Of a stretch of 64,000 nucleotides of DNA, positions 11,043-22,191 are shown one piece after another; the stretch's first letter is position 1; every line of letters begins with the position of its first letter. The position numbers were made by a program, and so were the translations under genes. Source of the stretch: Agrostemma githago (Eukaryota; Streptophyta; Magnoliopsida; Caryophyllales; Caryophyllaceae); contig OY288247.1 in NCBI GenBank assembly GCA_958450325.1, positions 8,422,429-8,486,428 on the forward strand, in the 5' to 3' direction. The notes below the pieces were generated by a model. The model had not been told where the DNA came from, searched no databases, and was given only the letters and a program-made list of their open reading frames with translations.

Positions 11043-11389
11043 CCAATAACCTGAAACCCTAAACTTCGATGCCAATAACCTGACACCAAAATAACCCTAC
11101 GGTGGGACACATAACCGTGAACCCATGTCTAAGACTGGCCAGACTTTCGAGGGACAAAATGTCTAGTTAAGGCGTAAAAGTGCGGACCCTTAACCAGTCA
11201 AGGCGTAAAAGTGCGGACCCTTGACCCTCAAACGACATATCCATAGACTCATAAGAGTATTCCATAAGGAACGGTCAACCCTTAGCAGGCCAATAACCTG
11301 AAACCATGCCAGGGTACTAGGTAGGCCAATAACCTGAAACCTACCCAGTTTGGTATTGCTCTTCTCGAGTAGACCAATAACCTGAAATC
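11043..11389. repeat. Dispersed CCAATAACCTGAAA motifs within the solo LTR
   Basis: Five copies of CCAATAACCTGAMA start at 11043, 11072, 11290, 11326 and 11374. Between them is a 31-bp direct repeat (AAGGCGTAAAAGTGCGGACC) starting at 11169 and 11200. Nothing comparable is seen elsewhere in the window. Confidence 0.8.
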
Positions 11390-11896
11390 TACTCGATATC
11401 TTATACTCTAGCCATATCATATATAAAATGGAACAAGGTCCAAAAGATAATATCTGGGCACCATGGATAACCCCATGTTAACATGCCAAACGCTCATAAC
11501 CGAGCAATCAATTTTAATAGCATCAATAAAAATAAGTATAATAAAATTGCTAGAGTATAAGATAAATTTCCACCATAAAATTCAATGTCGCTTAAAACAA
11601 CCATTTATCAAAGTCATATTATCCGATCATGAAGACTAAATAAATTTTTATGTTAACCATACGATTAAGCAAATAGTATTAGATCATATGACATGTACAA
11701 CAATTAATTACAATATTTTATATTTCTCGTACACATGAATAAAAATTCATTTATTAAATAAATGATCAACTTATTATTTATGATACATAATAAAAGTTGA
11801 AAATTACTAAATAATTGATATTTGTAAAAATAATAGATCTAGTTCTTAAAATAAGTATGTCTATATTTTACATCATATCATTTAATTTATTCACAT

Positions 11897-12021
11897 AGTA
11901 TAATAAATCATTAAATAGTAACTATAAAATTAAATTTTAAAACAAGTGTAAGAAAAAATATGAAGAAGTACAAAAAGTATAATAAATCATTAAATAGTAA
12001 CTATAAAATTAAATTTTAAAA
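11897..12021. repeat. Direct repeat, 45 bp, period 79
   Basis: The block AGTATAATAAATCATTAAAT and the following bases are repeated at 11897-11941 and 11976-12020, separated by 34 bp. The second copy ends just before the tRNA-like segment. Confidence 0.85.
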
Positions 12022-12029
12022 GAAGTACA

Positions 12030-12112
12030 AAAAGATGTTGGCAGTAGGGTTTGAACGCTGGTCATCAGGTAAAGGGGCATTGTGTCTAACCACTGCAACA
12101 CAACCACTATTC
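12030..12112 (-). mobile_element. tRNA-derived SINE-like segment
   Basis: On the minus strand TGTTGCAGTGGTTAG (12086-12100) resembles a Pol III A box and GCGTTCAAACCC (12047-12058) a B box. Their spacing is tRNA-like, and a T5 run follows (12030-12034). No acceptor stem could be paired by eye, so a functional tRNA gene is unlikely. A decayed tRNA or the head of a SINE are both possible. Confidence 0.45.
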
Positions 12113-13864
12113 TGTTTCCTTTCAGAATTAAATTTTACTTAGTTGTAAACAAACAGTGTTATTTAGGGTGACGAAAACTTATCTTTTTAATTATTATACA
12201 ATCATGAATATGCTTAATTACACATTATAAATGATTAAATTAAAATTACATACTGTCCATGAAAATTTATTTAATATAAAATTAATTTTTAAGTTCAATT
12301 AAAATAATGTCACATTAATTATTTAACAAGTTTTTATACTTACAATTTATAATAACATTTTAATAGGAAATTTCATGGATAATTAATTAATTAAATAAAT
12401 AAAATATTTTATGACACTTATAAATTAATTCTAACAAAAAATCAGAATATATTTATATATAATACCATATGAATTTATCTCATATTTATCATAACTTGAG
12501 GGTTTTATTGCCTAATCATCCATTTAAATCCAAACAAATGATTATATAAATTATAAAATCACCATGCAAAATTTTATTACATACTAAAAAGTCATATTAT
12601 AACAAAAAATATTCTTTTCATAATTATTTACATATTGTGGATATTTATGCATGCATGCATGAGTATTCATAAAAAAAAATGTGATAACATGGAAAAATAA
12701 AATAATGATCAAAAAATCAAATCTAAAAACTTAAAAATCTACATGCAACATCATCAACATAAAAAAATAGGAATATAATTAAGAACATAATTATTTTAAT
12801 CACTCATATAATGTATATATTTATTGCATGATAAATGAATTACAAGCATGATTAAATAATGAGCAATAAAACCAATTATATATTCATATATTCATCACAA
12901 AAATATATACATAACTTATACCATGAAGTTCATATATTATCAAAAATTTTAAATTTCATATATATTCTCAATCTCATTATAAATTCATAAAAATATTAGA
13001 ATTTCATAAATCAAGAAAAGAAGTAAACCTAGTTACCTTGAGAGAAATTAGTATTACTAATAAGTAGAATATGAGTGATATCAACCCAAGTGGTTTCCTT
13101 CCACCAAGGTCTCTTGTTCACCTAGTTTTAGATTAATAAAATTTATCAAGAAAACAATACACAATTTAACTAGAAATGAATAAATAATCTATACTTACTA
13201 GTAATTAGGATGGATAGTATGGAATGAAGCTATGAAGAAAAGAGTATGAGGAAGGTGGATGATGGATGATGGTTTACGGTGGAGTGGTGAAGAATGAAGA
13301 GTTCATCACCTAGCTTGAATTTTAAGGACAAACTTAAGGCTATGTAATGATGATTAGCCATAGCCATATAGCCATGCATGGCTATAAACCTATGCTCATA
13401 GACCTTGGGCTCTAAGGAAGTGCAAGTGGGCAAGTTGGCAAGTTGCAAGCTAGTAGCACAAAACTAAGTGAAGTGTGAGTGAAATAGATGAGGACGACGG
13501 AATTGCGGTCCGCGGATTACGGTGACAGCCTGTCGTATTTCAAGCATAACTTTCTCTACAGAACTCCAATTAAGATGATTAAGGTGGCGTTGGAAAGCTA
13601 AGAGGAAGATCTAAAACTTTTATGTTTTGATCAAGAGTCAAATACGTCTCTAACCTGACGTAAAATGAGCAATTATATTGCCTAAGTTTATTAGTTCATC
13701 CGAACGTAAGGGTTTGAGAAGATAAATAAAAGTGTGAAGGATGAGAACCTAGAACATTACTTCCAATCATACAATTGATGAGTGGATAAATGGATAATGA
13801 GGATGGAATTAAAAGAGTTTATATGTGTTTATCAAATTATGAAAATACGGGGTGTTACATGTGC

Positions 13865-15550
13865 ATTGGGGACAATGCACGGTTTTAGTGCGGGGGAGGG
13901 ATCTACTATCCTTTTTCTTCCTTTTTATTTTCATTTTTCCTTTAAAAACCAAAAATCCAAAAAAAAATTCATTTTAGTTTTCTTTTCTCTTTTATTTTTG
14001 TTTTTGTGCCACTTGTATTGCCTTGCATTTCCTTCTTGTAGGTACACCGCCAACCATTTAGCATGGATACGTAAGGTAGCGGAAATGAAATGAAGACCGC
14101 GCGGTAATATTTTCTATCTTCGTTTTATCCCTTTCTCTTATGCGTGGGAGTTTGGGCACATATGCTATTTGGAGGTTCACTTGGTGAACATTTTGGAATT
14201 GGTGGTTGTGATTGTGTTGACTTGATGGAGTTCGGAGTGCTTGGCTATATTCGTGATTTTGTTTTGTTTTCTTGTGTTTTTGTCGTTTTTGTGTGTTCTT
14301 TTTCATTGTGTGTATAGCGTGTCTAGGTAAAGCTTTCGAAAACCCGATTTTGAGTTTAGGCCGAGTGTTTATTACTCCCTTGTTAGTGACTCTTTTTGAT
14401 TTTTGGACATGTTTCTAGTAGAATGACCTTGAACCAATTTTTGCATTGGATTTTTACCATAAGTCCATCTTTTCTACTAGGAGTCTATATCGGGATTTGC
14501 ATTTGAGCACCTTGACCACCCATGGAGTGATAAGGCCTTGGTTACCGTTCCCCGTTCTCTTAGGTGACCTTACTTGAGAAGCCATTTCTTTAGTCCAAAT
14601 TTTCATCCTTTTATGGGTTCGGAGGGGGTGCACACCCGACTAGCCTATTTTCTACCATTCACCCATTTCCACAAATAAGTTTGCAAGAATATGCTTTACC
14701 TTGATCTCAAATGAATTATCTAGCCAAAAATGAGCTATTCAAAAAGAAAAGGGGAAAAATGAAGAAGAAGGGCGTTATTGTCAAAAAAAAGCCCTCGATC
14801 GAAATAATGGGGAAAGAAAACCGAAAAGAAAATCGAAATCTCAAAAAAATCATTCCCAAACCCAAATAATCCCTTGGTTGACTTATTGCCGTGAAATGCC
14901 TACTAGAGGACCGAGTCCCGAGGAAGGAAAATAGCGGTAATCTATCAATCCTTACCATTTCGCAAACACTTATCCATCTTTTTGGTCTAATTGGCTTTCT
15001 TGAGTTTGGAACGACCCTCTAGGCTTAGCTTAGGAGACGGCATAACAATTACCTACAATGCTTACTAACTCCATGGTTCTCACTCATCCACTCCATCTAT
15101 CGTCCCGTTGTAGGCATCTTTAGTGGAATTAGAAGGACCTTGGTAAATTTTCAATGTTTTTGTTGTTTGATTGTCATCCTATTAGGATTTTGTCCATGTC
15201 AATTTGTGTTACTAACTTGGTAGTGTTCTCGCTTGTCTTAAGCTCGAATCGGTGCTTTCTCCGCCATTTCGATGAGGGATTCGACGATTTATTTTCTTTT
15301 TGATTGCGACTATCTCTTTGTGTGTGTCTTCTTTGTTTTGTATGTTTGTGTGTGTGTTAGTCGCAACCCTAGTTTTGAGCAAGCCCCAACTTGCCTTGCA
15401 TGGAGGTACTCTACCTCATGGGTATCTCGATGTGAGTTGAAGGGACGGAGCGGGCCCGTTAATTGCCCCGTATCGGCTTAGCATATGCTAGCTTAATTAG
15501 TAGTAGCTAATTTCTTTTTGGGTCTTTGCTCGAGGACGACCAACGGTTTA
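13865..15550 (+). other. Untranslated tract of element 2, second part
   Basis: No credible gene. It is homologous to 403-2100 of element 1 in reverse and to 23561-24455 of element D. It leads to the polypurine tract at 15551-15562 (GTGTGGGGAAAT) and the 3' LTR. Confidence 0.7.
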
Positions 15551-15562
15551 GTGTGGGGAAAT
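15551..15562 (+). promoter_or_regulatory. Polypurine tract of element 2
   Basis: GTGTGGGGAAAT lies immediately upstream of the LTR start TGTTGTG at 15563. Confidence 0.8.
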
Positions 15563-16901
15563 TGTTGTGTGCCAAATTTGGACCGTTTTTCCTCCCATTT
15601 AGACCCGTTTTTCCTCTATTTCGTGAGATTTGAGTGCGATTATCGCCGTATTTTGCGTAATTCTCACATTAGTGTCTCTCTTTTGCATTTTACGTGTTTT
15701 TGGTAGTTTTCTGTCTATTTTGATAGGATTTTGACCGAAAACGCGTTTGAGCTTCTACGAGCATGAGAGAGATACGGTCCAAGAGCAAAGCACACAACTG
15801 AAAGTTCAAGTAATCCAATTGATCGACGAAGAAAGAGACCGGAAGAGAGGTGGCTGACCACCGGGTGAAGTTTCGCCCGGTGAGTCATCACCGGGTGAAG
15901 TTTCGCCCGACGACATTTTTTTCACCCCCAAAGATTTTCACGGCACTCCCGACCGGGAAAAATGACCGGGCGAAATTTCGCCCGATGGAGAAACCGGGCC
16001 GAAAACGCAAAAACCGAAGAAAATCTCACCGGGTGAAATTTCACCCGGTGGGGTTACTAGGTCGAGCCGTAGGGTGAAGATTCACCCTATGAAGATGCAA
16101 AGGGTGAAAGTCTAGCTTAATTGGAGAAGGATTGGATTATGGGCCTTGAAGTGTGTGCAACCCATTAAGCAAATCTATAAATACCCCTCCTAGGGTTTAG
16201 TGCCTCCTTGTGCCTTAAGTGAGCCTTGGGATTAGCCCTTAGGAGTAGGAGTAGGGTAGAAAACTCTCTAGTAGTAGTAGTAGATTGTAGTAAGCTTCCT
16301 AGAAAATTCTCTACAAACAATTAATAGATCTACTTAGTATTAGTATAATTACTCCTTAATTAGTAGAAAAGTCTCCATCTTTATTGAAGATTGTGCTTAA
16401 TTATTGAAGATTCAAGGGTTTTACAAGGGTTTATGTGACAAAATCCTTGCTTTATTCCTTGAAGATTCTTATTTCTCTTATTGAAGATTGAAGATTTATG
16501 CATGGAATAGTGACAAGTTCTTGTGTATTTCTCCAAGATTCAATCTTTTATTTATCTTCATCTTCCTCTTTAAATCTTCTCCATTGTGGGTAAAATTCTC
16601 TCCTCTCCCTTTTCTCCATTAGTATAATTGTTAGTGTAGTTTTTATGCATGTTTTAGACAATTTATCTCTTATTAGTGTTTTATTATTACTCATCATGAC
16701 TAGTGAGTAGATTTCTTTGTTGGGGAATTAGGGAGGAGGATTTGGATTATTTGATTCAAGGGATGTTGGTGGGTTGTTTACTTGTTAATTATCAATTTTA
16801 TGGTTTTTGTGTCTTTGTTGACTTAGAATCGCGACTAGGCCGACCTTGACTCATTTCTACCAATATGGAGAAACTCGGGGTAGAAATTACCTTAGATTGA
16901 G
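15563..16901 (+). repeat. 3' LTR of element 2, truncated
   Basis: Matches the 5' LTR from its first base through CTTAGATTGAG. The sequence then switches to the reverse complement of the region just after the ORF2 stop of element 1. About 400 bp of LTR (the U5 side) are missing. It has one palindrome unit fewer than the 5' LTR. Its TATA-like box is at 16176-16183. Confidence 0.85.
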
Positions 16902-16903
16902 CC

Positions 16904-18686
16904 TCAACCACTCACATAGGACTGGGGGACGAGGTGGTGGGTAGTAAGACCCGGGTGGAGGCATACTGAAAAATCGATCAAAATAGTGTTGCTGTTGTTG
17001 CAACATCCTCTGGTTTTTCTCTGCCGCCAACCTCGCTGCTTGGATATCCCAAGCAGCGTCCCTGGCCATCTTGTAGTTTTCCCGGGCGTACTCAAAACCG
17101 TCCCTAGAGTACGTATAGTAGTCATGCGCAGTGTAGCATCCCGGGCTACATTGTAGGCGCTTTGGGCCAAGTTTAGTGAAGTGGTCGAGTTCTCCCAAGT
17201 CTGACGTGTACAGTCATAAACTTCCCCCATTGGTTATAAAACTCCTCCGATTCGAAGAACGAAGAGTGTCTCGGAGGACTCATATTCACGTCCTCCTGGA
17301 AACCGGGGGTAGACTGGGTGAAAGTGGAGTGTCGGTGTGGGGAGAAGTCAGTAAAATTGAGGATGAAAAACTGGGAGGTCTGAGGTTCGGTCTGGTGGGA
17401 GGAAGAGGGTCCATGGGATGATGATGGTAATGTTCTCTGACCCTCGTCCCGGAAGGTTTCGACCCCCGGTTCCTCCTCTGACATATCTACTACCTCGACA
17501 TCAGCGTCACCATAGTCTAAAGGTCCAGCGGGGTAATTAACCTGATAGAACTTACCACGGGTGTTATTCCGAATATATTCCCCTGACCTTTTCGGCATGC
17601 CAAAATTCTCCTCACGATCGACCCTCACCCATTTGGGGTTAGGCATTGAAATAGCTCGAAATTCAGTAATTTTGTACAAGAACAAACTGTTATAACTCCC
17701 CCCTTGGGACAAACATGAAAAGGGCAATAGACCTCGTCTAAGTAATTCCCCACTCCGATTACTGGTGTCATGTCACTAAAATCGACGTTCAAGGCTCTAG
17801 CTATCATCGTAACTACGCCACCACAAGAGATGTTCTTGCGGTTGCCCTTCGCAACTTGGAAAAAATGCATAGCTAGGGCCCCGGACATGTCAATAGAGGG
17901 ACCTCTGTTCAGAATCGCATCCTCTAACAGTTGTACGGCCGTGACACCAATGTTATGGTGCGTATCATAACTCGAGAGAAAAGAATTGGCTATGATACGT
18001 GCCAAATATTTGAGGATGAGGTTTCGAATAGAGAATGAACGCATTTTTCCCCTCTTGAAAGTCCTTTGACGGGCAATTTTAAACCAAAATCGATCCCAGG
18101 CAAATTTTTCATCTCTAGTTTTCACCACCCGAGGCCTTCCAAGGACAGAAGTCGGTAAACCGAGCAATGCACCAAAATCCTTCAAGGAGAAGACATATAG
18201 AGTCTCAAGCAACTGGAAAGTGACAGAAAGGTCATCACCACCACTTAACTCATAAGTCGCGAAAAACTCACAAGTCAATTTTTGAAAAGTCTCCTCGGTC
18301 GAGGTATAAAATTTAATCAGACCGAGATTTTGGCACATTGTTCGGACCTGCGGTTCAATTCTCATTCGCTCAAGAACATCCCGAGCTGCCCAACGAGTTG
18401 GCTCGATGCAACGATTCCAAAATTTCTTAAACTTTTCTAATTGGGATTTCTTGGCGAAACAAACATTAGACTCGGAGTGACGAATATTACAACGAATTGA
18501 AGGGTAACGTACTTCTAGCGGAACAGGTTGTTCGCGTGGGACGAAACTGTGTACTTGAACCGGTGTTGGGGTAGGTTCTTCATGAAATTCGCTCGGCTCC
18601 CCCGAATAAGATGATGATGTTGAACCCGATTGACGATCAAACACAGATGAAAACCTTTTCCTTGCCGTTTGCTTGATTCTTCTCAT
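16904..18686 (-). pseudogene. ORF2 of element 1, Athila ORF1-like protein, frameshifted
   Basis: Same protein as ORF2 of element 2, in the opposite orientation. Residues 1-340 are open from ATG 18686 (basic, Ser-rich head, then TRWAARDVLERMR and ETFQKLTCEFFATYEL). A frameshift near 17705 moves the frame (GGSYNSLFLYKITEF onward), and another near 17230 moves it again into the Gln-rich, Pro/Tyr-rich tail. None of the three stops seen in element 2 occurs here. The end at 16904 abuts the truncated LTR of element 2. Function unknown; likely a retroelement accessory protein. Confidence 0.7.
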
Positions 18687-18973
18687 TCTTGATGACAGAA
18701 TTGGGTGATTATGGTGATGGAGGTTAGGGTTGGGGTTGTCAAAAATTGGGTAGATTTCTCAAAAAGAATTCCTAGAAGATGATAGGAATTCGGTAAGATG
18801 AAGATTGTGGGATTAGATTAGATTTTGGTGAAGAAATTGGAGGATTAGAAGTGATTTAGGGTGGTAGGATTTGGGGGTTTTTGGAATTTTTGGGGTTTAT
18901 TTGAGGAGAGAGAGAGAGGAAAAAGGGTGATATGAGAAAGAAAGGGGGGTTTGGTTGGGGTAAAGGGTTACGC

Positions 18974-19320
18974 GGGGTGAAGTTTCACCCGGTGGTCACC
19001 ATCGGGTGAAATTTCACCCGACGGTCTTCGGACCATTTCTCGTCAATTCTGCGCAAATCATCGTCGGACGAAATTTCGTCCGGTGAGATTCCATCGGGTG
19101 AAATTTCACCTGACGAAGTTCCGTCAATTTCCAAGTCACAAATAAGTTTACCGTCGGGCGAAGTTTCGCCCGGTGAGATTCCACCGGGTGAAATTTCACC
19201 CGACGAGTTTTCCGTCAATTTCAGTATTTCCAGCATAATTGCCATCGGGCGAACTTTCACCCGATGGACTTCGGGCAACAATTCCACCGGGTGAAGTTTC
19301 ACCCGATGAGATCCTTCACT
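18974..19320. repeat. Internal palindrome array of element 1
   Basis: About eight palindrome units between ORF2 and protease, at the same place as 7520-7830 in element 2. Variants include GGACGAAATTTCGTCC, GGGCGAAGTTTCGCCC and GGGTGAAATTTCACCC, so paired arm positions vary together. Confidence 0.85.
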
Positions 19321-19623
19321 CTAAATAAGCATTTTACTGCGAAAATTCTCTTCGACTTGGTCCAAACCAACCTTAACTCTTCGATAAAACCAATCTTCTC
19401 AACCCATGTATTTACTACATGGGGAAAAACTCTCTTAATCATTGTAGAATAACCCTAAAATTCCGAAAGAAATCTTCACAATTCCGGTAGGTGCCATTAG
19501 AAGCAAGCTCCAAAGGCAAAATTTAAAAGCTATTGTCCAAGAAATATAAAAAAGTACGAATTATAAAAATATTTACAAGGTGGTTATTGTGGACACCACC
19601 TAACCGAATCAAATTGTTTGAGC

Positions 19624-20847
19624 TTAATCGGGGTTGCTTGAAAAGCAACCCGGAGGGTCTTGAGTATTGATTTCAAATTCAATGTTAATGATCTTGAACT
19701 CTCTTCTAAACTCCGGCAAGCCCATAAGTCGTGCTACCTCGGGAAGCATGGCAACTTCCTCTAGAATACCTTCTTTGGAGGTAGAACCAAGTATGGATAT
19801 GACACCATCGTCTTCTTCGTTATCATAATCAATATCTTCAGTGGATGGTTCTTCATTGGATGGAAATTCCACCATTTGATTCCATAGTTCCTCGCCAAAA
19901 GAATTTTGGAGAAGGAACGCGGGTAGCACAAATTGAACCGTGTCATTGGCAACATTGAAAGATAGTCGCCCTCTCTTCACATCAATGATTACTCCACCGG
20001 TAGTTAGGAAAGGCCGTCCCAAGAGAATAGGATTTCGCTCCTCTATAGGCACGTCGAGAAAAACAAAATCGATGGGGATGTATAGATTTCCCACGTTAAC
20101 CATGAGGTTGCGGGCTAAACCATAAGGCTTCTTTGTAGTCCCATCGACCATTTGCACATTAAGTAGAAGGTAGTCCAAATCCTTAATGTTGATGGTACGA
20201 TAAATGGCTAGGGGCATTAGGCTAATGTCGGCGCCTAAGTCACACAAGGCTCGGTCTATCAAGACATGGTCCATGGAACAAGGTATAGAAAAACTACCTG
20301 GATCACTTAGTTTGATGGGGATTGTAACTTTTGGGGTGTCTCTTGGGGAAACGGGAGCTTCTTCCCTTACGGTGGATTTCAAAATAATGTCTCGAATATA
20401 TTCAGATGGGGTAGGCATGGAAGGACTTATATCAATGTTTTCGATCAGATCGGTGAAGGTTATCATGTCCAAAGCTTGGTTATTGAAGGAGATTTGGGGT
20501 TTATCATTCAAGGGTGGTACTTCAATCCTAGAGACTAAGTTCATGTCTTCTATTGGAATTTGTTCAATGAAGTAGGTGAGGTCTCCTACAAGGTACTTAG
20601 AGGGATCTCTAATTGGTCTTTCATTTACATCCTTGACCAGATTCTCATTGAATTCATTGATTGAGGGATGAGATGTATAGAGTAGTTGGTCAAAGGGTTT
20701 CACCGGTCCCTTGTTGCTCAATACCTTAATAGCATTCACGGATGCATGATTAGAAGAATAGGTCGGTTCTTGGGAAAATTGGGCTCGCGAGGCGGTACGT
20801 GCCTCTAAACCCTCGAGTCTAGCTCGATTTGATGCATTTTCTTCCAA
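19624..20847 (-). pseudogene. gag C-terminal/protease part of element 1
   Basis: A continuous 407-residue frame joining the end of gag to the protease. It contains CDLGADISLMPL (retropepsin DLGA loop) near residue 205 and LLGRPFLTTGG about 75 residues on, then an acidic tail. It shows the original gag-protease fusion that element 2 has lost. The frame upstream (20907-21698) is separated by a frameshift or short deletion near 20850-20910. No pol follows; the palindrome array comes next. Confidence 0.8.
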
Positions 20848-20906
20848 TAGATATTTGATCGTTCCTTGAATATCATAAAAAGGTTGAAAGTTACCTTGAG
20901 TGTACC

Positions 20907-21698
20907 TTAGGGGACCTTGATTATGTGGAGGATAAGTTCCAAAGGACCATAATTAGATTGATAGGGCCCTTGGGGATAGTTATTTCCTTGATTAGCATGA
21001 TTTTCATGAGGATAACTTTGTTGATGATCAAACCCATAAGAATTAGAATAAGCCCTTTGATTGGGGGCTCTTGGGATTGCATGATCTCGATAGGGATACG
21101 ATCCTTGGGATGGCATAGAATAGAATATGGCTTTCAAATTGAAATTTTGCATGCGAGGTGCTTCATAGGTTCCTCGGGCATCAACTCGATGTACATTCTC
21201 CTTTCTTATACACATATCGGAGTCGTGGTCATATTTCCCGCAATGATCACATGGGATCTCAACGCGATACAATTTAGGTGGTGAAATGGATGATCGTCTT
21301 GGTGAACTCACCCTTCTTGGTGGAGTTGATCTTATCGGAGATGTTCTAGTCTTGAGTGGAGAATTGGCTCTAGCAACATATACTTCAAATCGCTTGACCA
21401 ACTCCTTGACTCTAGCTTCAAGAGCGGCTCTCCTTTCGATTGACAACGTTGACTCACCACTTAGCTCTCCATGTTGGTCTTTTTTGGAATATTCACCATT
21501 CTTGGCTATCCTTTCAATAAGTTTCTCGAATTCGGTTTCATCGAGCAAGAAGAAATCGCCTTTTGCCGCTGTACGTATTGACATTATCTTTGGCGCTATC
21601 CGATAATGAGTTGAAGAAAATATGAAGTAAAAGCCAACTAGGAATGTCGTGGTGCGGACACTTCCTTTGCAAGATCTGGAATCTTTCTCAAGCTTCAT
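20907..21698 (-). pseudogene. gag: gag middle part of element 1 with zinc knuckle
   Basis: Frame with the zinc knuckle CDHCGKYDHDSDMC (CX2CX4HX4C) and the Pro/Tyr/Gln-rich region seen in element 2. It opens from the end of the capsid part, which is interrupted by a stop at about 21720. It belongs to the same broken gag gene as 21721-22191 and 19624-20847. Confidence 0.75.
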
Positions 21699-21720
21699 TT
21701 ATACTCTCATTGTCACTTTG

Positions 21721-22191
21721 TCAGAAGGTTTGAATCTCCATCCGATATTGATTGGTCTTGGAAGGTGGGTAATATTTTTCTAGAAATGCATTGAATAATT
21801 GATTCCAAGTTTGCAAGGTGTCATCGGGGTGGCTTTGTAGCCATCTTCTAGCATCATGTCGTAAGGTTTTAGGGAACAAAAGCCTATGGAATTGGCACGA
21901 AGTAAGTCCATTCGATTTCATTCCAACTAGTTTCTTTTTAAACGTCGTCATGTGTTCTAGAGCATCTTCTTGTGGAAGCCCATGATAAGTGTCTTGTTGG
22001 ACTATGGCAATTAAAGAAGTCTTGAGCTCAAAGTCATCGGGTATGGTTCCATATGCGACGAGAGAAGAAGTTTGTTCATTGGTGGGTTGGGAATGAGATC
22101 TTATAGGGAGAAGATGGAAGGGAAATTTTATAGGAGTTTTGGGAAGGTTGGGTGGGTGATGAGTTGATGAAAGATATGGATGGTGTTTCAC
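21721..22191 (-). pseudogene. gag: gag N-terminal/capsid part of element 1, interrupted by element D
   Basis: Capsid homology (HDARRWLQSHPDD, LEKYYPPSKTNQ) reads in one frame from the D insertion point. The apparent upstream start lies in the LTR of element D and is not real. The leader continues on the other side of D at 31435, after the duplicated TTCAC. Element D thus separates the gag gene of element 1 from its primer site. Confidence 0.75.

Larger units (their letters stand above)
10467..13859 (-). mobile_element. Solo LTR, 3.4 kb, Tekay/Del-like
   Basis: The insert begins TGTAACTCCCC and ends GGGGTGTTACA, an inverted terminal match. It is flanked by the 5-bp duplication TGTGC (10462-10466 and 13860-13864). 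Read on the minus strand it starts TGTAACACCCCG, like long-LTR chromoviruses of the Tekay/Del type. There is no primer site, no coding region and no second LTR, so it is a solo LTR left by recombination. It is AT-rich, especially 11500-13050. It is inserted in the untranslated tract of element 2, whose homology resumes at 13865. Family assignment is by the end sequence and length only. Confidence 0.75.
2692..16901 (+). mobile_element. Element 2: Athila-type gag-pro element without pol, nested in element 1
   Basis: Plus-strand copy of the same family as element 1: 5' LTR 2692-4434, tRNA-Asp primer site 4437-4454, gag 4729-6546, protease 6611-7234, palindrome array 7520-7830, Athila-ORF1-like ORF2 8032-9873, untranslated tract, polypurine tract 15551-15562 and 3' LTR 15563-16901. 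A solo LTR of another family (10467-13859) splits the untranslated tract. No pol domains occur in either strand. The 3' LTR is truncated by about 400 bp at 16901, where element-1 ORF2 sequence resumes. About 150 bp of element 1 are missing at the same junction, so a deletion removed both. The two LTRs are very similar, so the insertion is younger than element 1. Confidence 0.88.

Noticed and set aside
10770..11110. Minus-strand frames in the 3.4-kb solo LTR
   Set aside because: Short, without motifs, and inside a recombination-derived LTR.
12030..12112. Functional tRNA gene
   Set aside because: No acceptor stem or anticodon arm could be paired; better described as tRNA-derived.
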